From Thermotoga sp. KOL6 (GTDB lineage Bacteria > Thermotogota > Thermotogae > Thermotogales > Thermotogaceae), in assembly GCF_002866025.1 (NCBI RefSeq), contig NZ_LNDE01000001.1, positions 1 through 64,000 of the forward strand: a stretch of DNA of 64,000 nucleotides, given 5' to 3'. Position numbers and translations under genes: made by a program. Below are positions 19,889-28,268 of this stretch, piece by piece (position 1 is the first letter of the stretch; each line of letters begins with the position of its first letter). Under the pieces are notes generated by a model. The model saw only the letters and a list, made by a program, of their open reading frames with translations. It searched no databases and was not told the DNA's origin.

Positions 19889-21131
19889 TCTTTATCTGAT
19901 GTTTTTTGTAAGTTCCATCATCCTCGTTGTTTGCTTTCTTCCGGCAAGAATCATTGTGGATCGAGAAGGAATGATGTTTTCCTTTCTGTTCGACGACATG
20001 ATAGATGGAAAAAAAATCGTCCTTTTTGATCTTGCAGATGACGAAAGTATCCCTCATGACGCTGATGTTGTAATTTTGAAAGGAGAACCTAACTCCTGGA
20101 ATCCAAAGGATCTCGCAAAAGATCTCAAAGGAAAATGGGTAGGGATTCTGGAATTCGACCCGTCTCTTGACTTCGCGAGAAAAGTTGTTCTCTTGAAAGG
20201 AGACAACAAGTTCTTTCGTGTACACACTGTGAAGCAAGAGGAAATCAAAAAGCTCCAACTCGACGAAGAAAGCTTGTTTCATAGATATAAAAGGGCGGTG
20301 ATCGAAAGGAGTGTTGAGGTGTTGTGGATAAGGAATATAGAATCAAAGGATATTTTAGTCGAAAGATTGACCAAATATTTTGAAGGAAAAATCACTTCTT
20401 TCCCTGCCCCTCCAGCGCGAGCCCCCAAATTTCCTAGATGGACGCTCCTCATTCCTCCTCTTTTTCTTCTGGCGTCGTTGAATCCTTTGTTGATTCTTGT
20501 TGCGATCGTTTCCATCTTTTCTAAGGAATGGTTCGTTTCTTTACTCTTTTCCATCAGCACTTTGGGAGCTTATATAATTCCTAAGGAAAAATGGTTGAAG
20601 TTGTTCAGCTTCTTGCTTCTTTCCGTTTCTCTTTCCTTGAGTCTCAGTGATGTTTATCACATAAATCAAATCATGGATTTTCGTGGTGTAAAACTCTCAC
20701 TTGTTCTTCTGCCTGGTTTCATCCTTTTGAAAGGACTTTGGGAAAACAGAAAAAACTGGAAAAAGTTTCTCCCTGTTCTCCTTCTTTTTGTACCCGTTGG
20801 TTTTTATTACGTTGTACGATCTGGAAACAGCGGTTGGATTTTGAACTTGGAAAGGAAATTCAGAGATTGGCTTGAAGCGGTTTTCATAGTTCGTCCGAGG
20901 TTCAAAGAAATTATTTGTTATCCTTTCTTTTGGTTAGAAGGGTTTAAAGAATACGATTTTCTCAGAGAAAGTTTTGGAAGCATAGCCCTTGTTTCTTTGT
21001 TCAATACTTTCTGTCACATAAAAACACCTGTGGTAGTTTCCCTGTATAGAAGTGCTCTTGGGATTGTCATTGGTTATGCAGTATATCTCGTTCTGAAGAG
21101 AATCTTAAAACGCTTCTTAACCTCCAAATAA
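19860..21131 (+). CDS. Polytopic membrane protein of unknown function
   Basis: A 423-aa protein with one helix near the N-terminus (LYLMFFVSSIILVVCFLP), a soluble segment of about 150 residues, and then a cluster of seven or eight hydrophobic helices from about residue 200 to the end. I see no transporter or enzyme signature. It starts inside the preceding secreted-protein gene (ATG 19860 after GAGGTGAAG), so translation is coupled. The soluble segment lies between the first helix and the cluster and may face the periplasm. Confidence 0.75.
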   Translation: MEKFLSLRDNLYLMFFVSSIILVVCFLPARIIVDREGMMFSFLFDDMIDGKKIVLFDLADDESIPHDADVVILKGEPNSWNPKDLAKDLKGKWVGILEFDPSLDFARKVVLLKGDNKFFRVHTVKQEEIKKLQLDEESLFHRYKRAVIERSVEVLWIRNIESKDILVERLTKYFEGKITSFPAPPARAPKFPRWTLLIPPLFLLASLNPLLILVAIVSIFSKEWFVSLLFSISTLGAYIIPKEKWLKLFSFLLLSVSLSLSLSDVYHINQIMDFRGVKLSLVLLPGFILLKGLWENRKNWKKFLPVLLLFVPVGFYYVVRSGNSGWILNLERKFRDWLEAVFIVRPRFKEIICYPFFWLEGFKEYDFLRESFGSIALVSLFNTFCHIKTPVVVSLYRSALGIVIGYAVYLVLKRILKRFLTSK

Positions 21132-21233
21132 TTTCTTCTTCACAAATCACTGATATATTCTATGCATAAAGATTCAAAAGCAAAATCTTCTGTCTCCAGG
21201 GGACAGAAAGGTTATTTGTTTTTTGGCTTTTCA

Positions 21234-21247
21234 TCGAGCCGGCTCGA
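21234..21247. promoter_or_regulatory. 14-bp perfect palindrome upstream of glnA
   Basis: TCGAGCCGGCTCGA is perfectly palindromic, and short T and A runs extend the symmetry with small mismatches on both sides (TTTTC before, GAAAA after). It lies 76 bases before the glnA start, just upstream of the AT-rich stretch TAATAATTATAC that could hold the -10 box. A second, 7-bp hairpin (CTGTCTC with GGGACAG) is at about 21190-21206. A nitrogen-responsive operator is one reading; a leader hairpin is another. Confidence 0.4.
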
Positions 21248-21323
21248 GAAAATTCCTCAGTGTTAGGGATAATAATTATACCACAAAGATTACAAGTGTC
21301 AATTAGGGTTAGGAGGTGTTTTC

Positions 21324-22643
21324 ATGGATATCGAAGTTGTAAAGAGTATCATTGACAAAGAAAATGTCCGCTTCATAAGGTTACAATTCACAGACATAAA
21401 TGGTGTTCTGAAAAACGTCGAAGTGACTCCAGAAGTATTTTTGAACTCATGGGAAGAGGGTATCATGTTCGATGGCTCTTCAATTGAAGGTTTTGTGAGA
21501 ATTGAGGAATCTGACATGTATCTAAAACCGAATCTGGATACCTTTGCAGTCCTTCCTTGGACAGTCGACGGAGCAAAAAGTGCTAGAGTCATTTGTGATG
21601 TTTATACTCCAGACGGGAAGCCATTTGAAGGTGATCCAAGATACAGGCTTAAACGCATGATGGAAAAAGCCAAGGAACTTGGTTACACTCCGTACGCAGG
21701 TCCTGAGATGGAATTTTTCATCCTCCCGACCAGCGAAAAAGGAGAACCCGTCCCAGAGTTTCTTGATCATGGTGGATACTTCGATCTTCTTCCATTGAGT
21801 AAGGCCGAAGAGATCAGAAGAGATATCGCTATCGCTTTGGAAAAAATGGGGGTTATCGTTGAAGCTACGCACCATGAAGTGGCACCCTCCCAGCATGAAG
21901 TCGACTTCAAATACGACAACTTCTTGAAAACTGCTGATAACGCTCAAACCGTCAAACTTGTGATCAAAACCATGGCTATTTTCCATGGATATTATGCCAC
22001 TTTCATGCCTAAACCGTTCTTCGGAGTCAACGGTTCCGGCATGCATGTTCACATGAGTCTTTTCAAGGGAGATCAGAACGCTTTCTATGATCCGAACAAA
22101 CCTCTTGAACTCTCTGATGATCTAAGATACTTCGTTGGAGGGATTTTGAAACACGCAAAAGCCCTTGCAGCGGTTACCAATCCAACTGTGAACAGTTACA
22201 AAAGACTTGTTCCCGGATACGAAGCACCGGTTTACATTAGTTGGTCTGTAGGGAACAGAAGTGCTCTCATCAGAATCCCAAAAGCAAGAGGGCAAGCTAC
22301 AAGGATAGAATATAGATCACCGGATCCGTCCTGTAATATTTACTTGGCCTTCGCAGCTGTTCTTGCCGCTGGATTGGACGGCATACGCAACAAGATTGAG
22401 CCACCTGCTCCAGTTGAGGAAAACATATATCACATGTCGTTGGAAAAAAGAAAGGAGTTGAGTATAGAATCCTTGCCTGGGAACTTGAAAGAAGCTATTG
22501 AAGAACTGAAGAAGGATGATGTTATAATAGATGCGTTGGGAGAACACATCTTTGAAAAATTCGTGGAGGCAGCGGAAAAAGATTGGAAGGAATACAGCAC
22601 CTACGTTACAAACTGGGAATTGCAGCGTTACTTGTATCTCTGA
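21324..22643 (+). CDS. glnA: Glutamine synthetase type I
   Basis: A 439-aa enzyme that makes glutamine from glutamate, ammonia and ATP. The beta-grasp N-domain is followed by the catalytic domain with GPEMEFFIL, HHEVAPSQHEVDFKYD, FGVNGSGMHVHMS and KAATR-like KARGQATRIEYRSPD blocks. The length is that of the GSI-alpha (Bacillus/Thermotoga) class, which lacks the 25-residue insertion and adenylylation site of enterobacterial enzymes and is regulated by feedback. AGGAGGTG lies at 21310-21317. The following gene begins inside its last codons. Confidence 0.97.
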   Translation: MDIEVVKSIIDKENVRFIRLQFTDINGVLKNVEVTPEVFLNSWEEGIMFDGSSIEGFVRIEESDMYLKPNLDTFAVLPWTVDGAKSARVICDVYTPDGKPFEGDPRYRLKRMMEKAKELGYTPYAGPEMEFFILPTSEKGEPVPEFLDHGGYFDLLPLSKAEEIRRDIAIALEKMGVIVEATHHEVAPSQHEVDFKYDNFLKTADNAQTVKLVIKTMAIFHGYYATFMPKPFFGVNGSGMHVHMSLFKGDQNAFYDPNKPLELSDDLRYFVGGILKHAKALAAVTNPTVNSYKRLVPGYEAPVYISWSVGNRSALIRIPKARGQATRIEYRSPDPSCNIYLAFAAVLAAGLDGIRNKIEPPAPVEENIYHMSLEKRKELSIESLPGNLKEAIEELKKDDVIIDALGEHIFEKFVEAAEKDWKEYSTYVTNWELQRYLYL

Positions 22644-23614
22644 CAATTTTACTCAATGCGGCAAAGATCCTCGAGATAGCGAGGATAAATCTCGGAGTTA
22701 ATCCCATGAGAGGAACGATCAACGAGGGTGTCATCACCCTCGTTGATTCTTTAAAAGGAACGATTGTTGCGGTGAATGTGAAAACAAAAAAAATAATAGC
22801 TCGTTTTTCGGGATTTTCCTATCCAGTTTGGGGAATGTACGTTGACGGAAACTGGTATATCACCGACATGTTCGAAGGAAAATTCTTGGAACTTTCTTTT
22901 TCTGGACAAGCAAAGAGGTGGATCGTTCTTGGAGGAGATCCCACTGTCTTTATCTACCATCAAGGTGTCTTTTATGTCTCCCTTTTCTCTCAAGGAACAC
23001 TCATAGGAATTGACAAACAAAGTTTCAGAATCGTGGAAAGGTATCGGACAGGAATTTCGAGCACTTATTTCACTCCCACGAGCAAAGGAATCGCTTATTT
23101 ATGTTATTGGAAGAATGAAGGAGAACCTGATGTTTATTACCTCCATTATGGCAGTATGAATCCGATTTATCTGGGTCTTTCTCGCCCTCTACGTTACTTA
23201 GAAGGAGCAAGTGGTGATTACGTTCTTGATTACAAGAACGGTTGGCTTGTTAAATTGGTCAAAGGAAAGATCGTGTGGAAGAGGAATCTACCAGACTTTG
23301 CATACGATCTTTCTTTCTATGGAACCGACATAGCAATTGGTAGTCTCGTCTCTCCTGTAATCTCCGTTGTTGACAAAAACGGTAATGTGAGGAAAATCGA
23401 TGTTCCTCATCCTGTGTTGTGCCTCGAAGAGTTTGGAGCGTATCTGGTCGCACTCTCTGTAGAAGCAGAAGAGATATACCTCATAAAAGATGATGAGGTT
23501 GTTGAGACCAGAAAGACGGGGAAGTACCCTTTGAAGATCTTCAAGATATCAGAAAATGAGCTTGCGATTCTCTGTTCCGATTCGGGAGAGCTGGTGTTTT
23601 ATAAGATCTTTTGA
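22583..23614 (+). CDS. Exported protein with propeller-like repeats, unknown function
   Basis: A protein of up to 343 aa. An export signal (KLGIAALLVSLTILLNA) is followed by about seven short strand-rich repeats such as GVITLVDSLKGTIVAVNVKTKK, GNWYITDMFEGKFLELSF and GVFYVSLFSQGTLIGIDKQSF, the pattern of an NHL/YVTN-like beta-propeller. The start is unsure: a TTG at 22583 lies within glnA and has GGAGG 14 bases upstream; no ATG or GTG precedes the signal sequence. The deep overlap with glnA implies translational coupling. Its role is not apparent. Confidence 0.7.
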   Translation: MEGIQHLRYKLGIAALLVSLTILLNAAKILEIARINLGVNPMRGTINEGVITLVDSLKGTIVAVNVKTKKIIARFSGFSYPVWGMYVDGNWYITDMFEGKFLELSFSGQAKRWIVLGGDPTVFIYHQGVFYVSLFSQGTLIGIDKQSFRIVERYRTGISSTYFTPTSKGIAYLCYWKNEGEPDVYYLHYGSMNPIYLGLSRPLRYLEGASGDYVLDYKNGWLVKLVKGKIVWKRNLPDFAYDLSFYGTDIAIGSLVSPVISVVDKNGNVRKIDVPHPVLCLEEFGAYLVALSVEAEEIYLIKDDEVVETRKTGKYPLKIFKISENELAILCSDSGELVFYKIF

Positions 23615-23617
23615 CGA

Positions 23618-24889
23618 TCAACGTACTATCATTTTACTACACAACATTAACTTGAGTTCGTTGATTTTCAATGTGATCCTCACGAAATAAGCCAGATGGT
23701 AACCTTCAAACTCTCCGGGAGGCGTTCCAATGAACATGTCTTCGTGAACTTCCACAGATTTTTTCAACCAAATTGAATCTCTGAAATCCAGATTCTTCGA
23801 TCTTGAAAACCATAACTCCGCAGATATCACTTCCTGAGTTTTTGGTACCATAATTTTTCCATCTTCGTAAACAAAATTTACCTTCGGCAATTTTGGGTAA
23901 AGTTTGAAAAATGAAGACAGAGTTTCTACGATTTCTTTAGTATTTTTCAAATGATGTTTGTCATTCGGAGAATAGAAGAGAAATGTCTCACTTGGAAGAT
24001 CGTCGACGTAGAGATTTGCAGAATCGACGGTCCAATACTCATCGTTCGTGCCAAGGATCAAAATCTTCGGTAGATTGAGTCTGAGACGCATGCTGTATGG
24101 ATCCACAATGTCCAAAAGCCCTTTGACACGCTCATCATCGAGAAGATCAAAAAGTCCTCTATTTTCGTAATCTTTCAACTTTTCACTGGGGGTTCCATAA
24201 TAAGCCCTCTGCTGGGAAATTTGGGCTGGTATGTTCAGGTTGTCGTAAACCATTGGTGCTATAGCAAAAACTCTTGGGTCGAATATAGAAACAAGGTATG
24301 TGGTCCAACCCCTCTTTGATGCACCAGAAACCATGAAACCTTTTACTTCGTATCCTTTCTCTTTTTCTAAGAAAACTTGCACAGTATCCATGGCTTTGAT
24401 CACTCCGTAAGTCATAGGAACGAGGAGCGGAAGAAAAGGATCGGGGTTTTCCAGATACATTTTGAAAGTTTCGGAAATCAACGCATCTTCCTTCAAGCCA
24501 AATATAGGCTGATTGGGCACATCTCCTACTACAATAAAAGGAGCTTCGAAGGCATGAGCTACCCATAAGTACTCCATTATATCTTCAAGGAATGAACTGT
24601 AATAACTTTCATTTTCTTCTCTCCGGCTCCCTCCCGTGATTATCAAGAAAGCTCTATCTTGAAACGTTATCTTCGATGGGATGATGATTCCAATTCTGTG
24701 GAACCATCCCATGTTCTGCCACTCCATACCTTGGGATTTGAGAACGTATATTTCGTCTCCCTCGGTGGTCACAGTTGCAATCTTTGTTTCAAAAACTGGT
24801 TTCCCTCTCTCGCGTATGAGAATGTCCAACGGGTGCATCGCTAGAGCAAAACTCGTTACAAAGATAAGAAAGGTGACAATAGCTTTCAT
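23618..24889 (-). CDS. Secreted PhoPQ-activated-type (PqaA) alpha/beta hydrolase
   Basis: A 423-aa protein with a signal sequence (AIVTFLIFVTSFALA). It matches the PhoPQ_related family (PqaA), a group of alpha/beta-hydrolase-like proteins. The nucleophile elbow is GFMVSGASKRGWTTYLV, with Ser before Lys-Arg as in that family. The acid is in the NDEYWTVD segment and the histidine in PNDKHHLKN. The ATG at 24889 is preferred over 24892 because GGAGGG then has a seven-base spacing. It is convergent with the propeller gene with three bases between stops and no terminator. The substrate is unknown. Confidence 0.85.
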   Translation of the reverse strand: MKAIVTFLIFVTSFALAMHPLDILIRERGKPVFETKIATVTTEGDEIYVLKSQGMEWQNMGWFHRIGIIIPSKITFQDRAFLIITGGSRREENESYYSSFLEDIMEYLWVAHAFEAPFIVVGDVPNQPIFGLKEDALISETFKMYLENPDPFLPLLVPMTYGVIKAMDTVQVFLEKEKGYEVKGFMVSGASKRGWTTYLVSIFDPRVFAIAPMVYDNLNIPAQISQQRAYYGTPSEKLKDYENRGLFDLLDDERVKGLLDIVDPYSMRLRLNLPKILILGTNDEYWTVDSANLYVDDLPSETFLFYSPNDKHHLKNTKEIVETLSSFFKLYPKLPKVNFVYEDGKIMVPKTQEVISAELWFSRSKNLDFRDSIWLKKSVEVHEDMFIGTPPGEFEGYHLAYFVRITLKINELKLMLCSKMIVR

Positions 24890-25046
24890 CATGATCCCTC
24901 CTTTTGTCAATTTTTGAGTATAAAATCATCTAACCCTTTTAAATTCTATCTCTTTTAAAATGTAATAGGATAAACTCGCCCTTCGCTCCAAAAAAAATGT
25001 AGAAATAAGTATTATGTTAGAATGAAAACAGGAAGGAGGGATTCCT

Positions 25047-25610
25047 GTGAAGAAAAGCCTTGTAGTTCTAATCGTCGTTTTGGTCATGGTAGTTGTTCTT
25101 ATAGGAACGATTGCCGGATATTACAACTATCTTGTTTCGCTAGAACAAGAAGTGGAGGAGAAATACAGTCAGATACAAAATCAACTTCAAAGGAGAGCTG
25201 ATCTCATACCGAATCTCATTGAGACGGTAAAGGGTTACGCAGCCCATGAGAAAGAAATTCTCGAGGAAATCGCCAACGCTAGGGCTAAGCTGATCGGTGC
25301 GAAAGCACCTCAAGAAAGTGCCCAAGCCGATGCAGAACTTTCTTCCGCGTTGGCAAGACTCCTTGCTATTGTAGAGAATTACCCAAATTTGAAAGCAGAT
25401 GCTAACTTCAGACAACTCATGGATGAACTCGCAGGAACGGAGAACAGGATAGCAGTGGCAAGAAGAGATTACAACCAAGCGGTGAAGAAATTCAACACAG
25501 CAATAAAACGATTTCCAGGAGTGGTATTTGCTCGTATGTTTGGTTTTGAGGAAAAGCAATACTTTGAGGCTCAAGCAGGGGCCGAACGGGTTCCCGAGGT
25601 GAAATTCTGA
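25047..25610 (+). CDS. LemA family protein
   Basis: A 187-aa protein with one N-terminal membrane helix (LVVLIVVLVMVVVLIGTIAGYY) and the long helical LemA domain. Signature blocks are NQLQRRADLIPNLIETVKGYA, ENRIAVARRDYNQAVKKFNT and PGVVFARMFGF. The molecular function of the family is not settled. The start is a GTG after GGAAGGAGGG. It shares a TGATG junction with the TPM-domain gene; LemA and TPM proteins are commonly paired in bacteria and probably act together at the membrane. Confidence 0.95.
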   Translation: MKKSLVVLIVVLVMVVVLIGTIAGYYNYLVSLEQEVEEKYSQIQNQLQRRADLIPNLIETVKGYAAHEKEILEEIANARAKLIGAKAPQESAQADAELSSALARLLAIVENYPNLKADANFRQLMDELAGTENRIAVARRDYNQAVKKFNTAIKRFPGVVFARMFGFEEKQYFEAQAGAERVPEVKF

Positions 25611-26326
25611 TGAGAAGAATTCTTACGATCCTAGTTTTATCTTCTGTTTTGACTTTGTTTTCTGTCAATCTTCCGAAACCTACCCCATATAAGTATGTGA
25701 ACGACTACGTTGGAGTTCTCGATGAAGGCACTGTGAGAAAAATCGTTGCCGTTGGAAAGGAATTGGAAGAGAAAACGACCTCTCAGGTGGTTGTGGTAAT
25801 CATACCATCATTGTCTGGAATCACAATCGAGGAATATGCCAATCTTCTTTTTCGTGAGTGGGGAATAGGACAAAGGGATAAAAACAATGGAGTTCTGATG
25901 CTTATCGCCATGAACGATAGAAAAGTGAGGATAGAAGTTGGTTACGGGCTCGAAGGTACTATTCCAGACGGTAAAGCAGGTAGGATCCTTGACGAGTACG
26001 TGATTCCTTATTTCAAAAACGGTGAGTACTCCAAGGGAGTATACTATGGCTATCTCGCGATTGTAAACGAGGTAGCAAAAGAATACAACACGGAAATTTC
26101 TGGAACAGAAGAGTTACCCAACAAAGATTCAGATGTGAGCGGCCTTTCCATAATAATTATCGTCTTAGCGTTCATCATTCTTTCATCCGTTCTTGGAAGA
26201 GGTGGTTACTGGTACAGAGGACCAAGATTTCCTGGTGGGTTTGGTGGTCCTAGGGGAAATTCCGGTGGTTCCGGAGGATTCGGGGGAGGATCTTCTGGAG
26301 GCGGAGGAGCATCAAGAGGATGGTGA
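25610..26326 (+). CDS. TPM-domain (YgcG-like) membrane protein with Gly-rich tail
   Basis: A 238-aa protein with a signal peptide (1-18), a TPM domain (about 25-150), a transmembrane helix (SIIIIVLAFIILSSVL) and a C-terminal tail of Gly, Ser and Arg repeats. The TPM core is recognised by YVNDYVGVLDEGTVRKI, REWGIGQRDKNNGVLML and VEIGYGLEG-like VEVGYGLEGTIPDG. The tail after the helix is typical of YgcG proteins. It is translated directly from the LemA stop. The family has been linked to phosphatase activity in chloroplast relatives, but that is not shown for bacteria. Confidence 0.93.
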   Translation: MRRILTILVLSSVLTLFSVNLPKPTPYKYVNDYVGVLDEGTVRKIVAVGKELEEKTTSQVVVVIIPSLSGITIEEYANLLFREWGIGQRDKNNGVLMLIAMNDRKVRIEVGYGLEGTIPDGKAGRILDEYVIPYFKNGEYSKGVYYGYLAIVNEVAKEYNTEISGTEELPNKDSDVSGLSIIIIVLAFIILSSVLGRGGYWYRGPRFPGGFGGPRGNSGGSGGFGGGSSGGGGASRGW

Positions 26327-26452
26327 GCTTCTGTTAAAAGAACACCTTCTGATTTTTGAGGTCGTCCAGTTTTTATTATTCTTCATACCAGGATATATTA
26401 AACTTCACTTCATTTCATTGAGGTAAAATTTTTTCTGTGGAGGAGGTAAACT

Positions 26453-26464
26453 ATGAGGTTATAG
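26453..26464 (+). other. Three-codon minicistron in the chemoreceptor leader
   Basis: ATG AGG TTA TAG is preceded by a strong ribosome site (GGAGGAGGT, five bases away), 34 bases before the true chemoreceptor start with its own GGAGGTG. It would be translated as Met-Arg-Leu. It may be a chance occurrence or a translation-control leader. No gene-length frame begins here. Confidence 0.3.
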
Positions 26465-26497
26465 AAACCACCCGATATCGAAAAGGAGGTGAAAGAG

Positions 26498-28231
26498 ATG
26501 AAGAAGAAGCTGTCCCTGAGGTGGTATGTGGTGGTGTTCAGTGTTTGTTTGATCGCCGCTCCAACTGTTTTGTTCTACTTCTTTGCAGCGCAAAGTACTC
26601 AGAACGTTTTAGCGGATGTTACGGAAAACATGTACTCAGACAAAATCACTGGTGCTATGGAGGTTTTAAAAGAGTATATCAAGCAAGAATACGGTTCTTT
26701 GAAACTTCAGAATTCGCAGCTTGTGGATGAGAACGGTAGACTCGTTGAAGGTAGAACGGATGTTGTGGACAAGATCAGTCAGCACATGAATGTGATTGCA
26801 ACGATTTTCAAAAAGAGTGGGGAAAGATTCGTGGGAATTGCTACTTCCATCCGTGAAGATGGCAGGGCCACTGTCTACCTTGAGAAAGATAATCCAGCAT
26901 ACAAGTCCATTTTACAGAAGAAAAGATACATTGGAGAAGCAGAATTTTACGGTACCAGGTACATAGTATGCTACGAACCTGTTTTGGACGAAAAGGGAAA
27001 TATCATAGGTGCTCTGCTCGTCGGAACTCCTAAAACTGCTGTGAATAAGATAATTTCAAGTGCGAAGAGCGTGTTTTTAAAACAATCTCTGATCCTCATA
27101 GTGATTTTGACCGGCGTAGGTGTGATCCTTGCAAGTTTGCTCATGTACAATATTTTGGTGAAACCGTTTGTGCGAATACTGGAATCTGTCGAAAAAGTGA
27201 CACAGGGGGATCTGACTTACAGAATATCCACCGAGTACACTGCTGAAGAATTCGAAAGACTTGCGGAGAACTTAGATCATATGGCTGATGAGTTGAGTAC
27301 CATAGTCAGGAACATTGTAGACAGTTCAAAGACGATTTCGGAAGCGGTTGAAACTCTCATGTCGACCACTGAGGAGGTAGGAGCTACCGCAGAAGAGTTA
27401 TCGTCGCAGATGGAGGGAATAAACCAAGCTGCTCAAAGTGCTTCTGCATCAATAGAGGAACTCTCAAGTGGAGCCGAAGAGGTAGCGGCCAGTGCACAGA
27501 ACGTTTCCAATGCTGCACAAACTATAGATGAAAAAGCAGGATCGGTGAGAGAAGCGGCGAGTAAAGGTGACGAAGCGGTGAAGATCATATCTGATATGGT
27601 ATCTCAGATTCAAGAAAGTGCTACAAGCACCCAAAAAGTCATGGAAGATTTGTTGAAGAGTGCTGAAAACATCAATCAGGTAGTGGAAGTGATAAGTTCT
27701 ATAGCAGAGCAGACGAACTTGCTTGCCCTGAACGCAGCGATAGAGGCAGCAAGGGCTGGAGAAGCAGGTAGGGGATTCGCGGTAGTAGCTGATGAAATAA
27801 GAAAACTAGCGGAAGAAAGTAAGGATGCAACAGTGAGAATATCTCAGATACTTTCGGAAGTACAGAAAGGAGCCGTGGAAGCAAATGAAGAAATGCAGAA
27901 AACAATCGATAACGTGGTGAAAACAACCGAACAATCTAAGAAGGTAGTCGATGAGCTTGCGAACATCCTGAGAGAAGTTGGAGAAATTAGTGGAATGATA
28001 GAAAACCTGGCAGCAAGCTCTCAAGAGTTGAGCGCAGCAGCAGAGGAAATGAGCAGTGCTGCAGATACAGCCGCAAAATCGGTGACAACGATAGCAGAAC
28101 AGATGGAAGAGATGGACAGAGCTTTGAAGCAGCAAGCGGACGCAAATCAAAGTATTATAAGTATTGCTGAAAGACTTTCAAACATTGCTCAAATACTCTC
28201 TGAAAGGGTGAAAAGGTTCAAGATAGAGTGA
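26498..28231 (+). CDS. Methyl-accepting chemotaxis protein
   Basis: A 577-aa transmembrane receptor. The first membrane helix is at about 8-30 and the second at about 190-212. Between them is an extracytoplasmic sensor domain of about 155 residues that looks like a single Cache type ([33 protein letters not shown]). A HAMP domain follows, then the methyl-accepting signalling helices with the invariant hairpin tip [22 protein letters not shown] 26498 follows GGAGGTG; an in-frame GTG at 26489 overlaps that ribosome site. It relays ligand binding to CheA/CheW. No che genes are near, so it is a stand-alone receptor; the ligand is unknown. Confidence 0.95.
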   Translation: MKKKLSLRWYVVVFSVCLIAAPTVLFYFFAAQSTQNVLADVTENMYSDKITGAMEVLKEYIKQEYGSLKLQNSQLVDENGRLVEGRTDVVDKISQHMNVIATIFKKSGERFVGIATSIREDGRATVYLEKDNPAYKSILQKKRYIGEAEFYGTRYIVCYEPVLDEKGNIIGALLVGTPKTAVNKIISSAKSVFLKQSLILIVILTGVGVILASLLMYNILVKPFVRILESVEKVTQGDLTYRISTEYTAEEFERLAENLDHMADELSTIVRNIVDSSKTISEAVETLMSTTEEVGATAEELSSQMEGINQAAQSASASIEELSSGAEEVAASAQNVSNAAQTIDEKAGSVREAASKGDEAVKIISDMVSQIQESATSTQKVMEDLLKSAENINQVVEVISSIAEQTNLLALNAAIEAARAGEAGRGFAVVADEIRKLAEESKDATVRISQILSEVQKGAVEANEEMQKTIDNVVKTTEQSKKVVDELANILREVGEISGMIENLAASSQELSAAAEEMSSAADTAAKSVTTIAEQMEEMDRALKQQADANQSIISIAERLSNIAQILSERVKRFKIE

Positions 28232-28235
28232 ATAT

Positions 28236-28261
28236 AAAGCACGACCGAACGGTCGGGCTTT
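28236..28261. terminator. Bidirectional terminator between chemoreceptor and pepF
   Basis: AAAGC and CGACCG pair with CGGTCG and GCTTT around a two-base loop, with one A-G mismatch. The hairpin lies 5 bases after the chemoreceptor stop and 8 bases after the convergent pepF stop. The plus strand continues GATTTTC and the minus strand ATATTC, so the U tails are modest in both directions. Confidence 0.75.
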
Positions 28262-28268
28262 GATTTTC

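Noticed and set aside
19560-20282. A 240-codon open frame on the minus strand
   Set aside because: It lies antisense to two real plus-strand genes, has no ribosome site and its translation is low-complexity Phe/Ser/Lys-rich, the usual shadow of these codon patterns.
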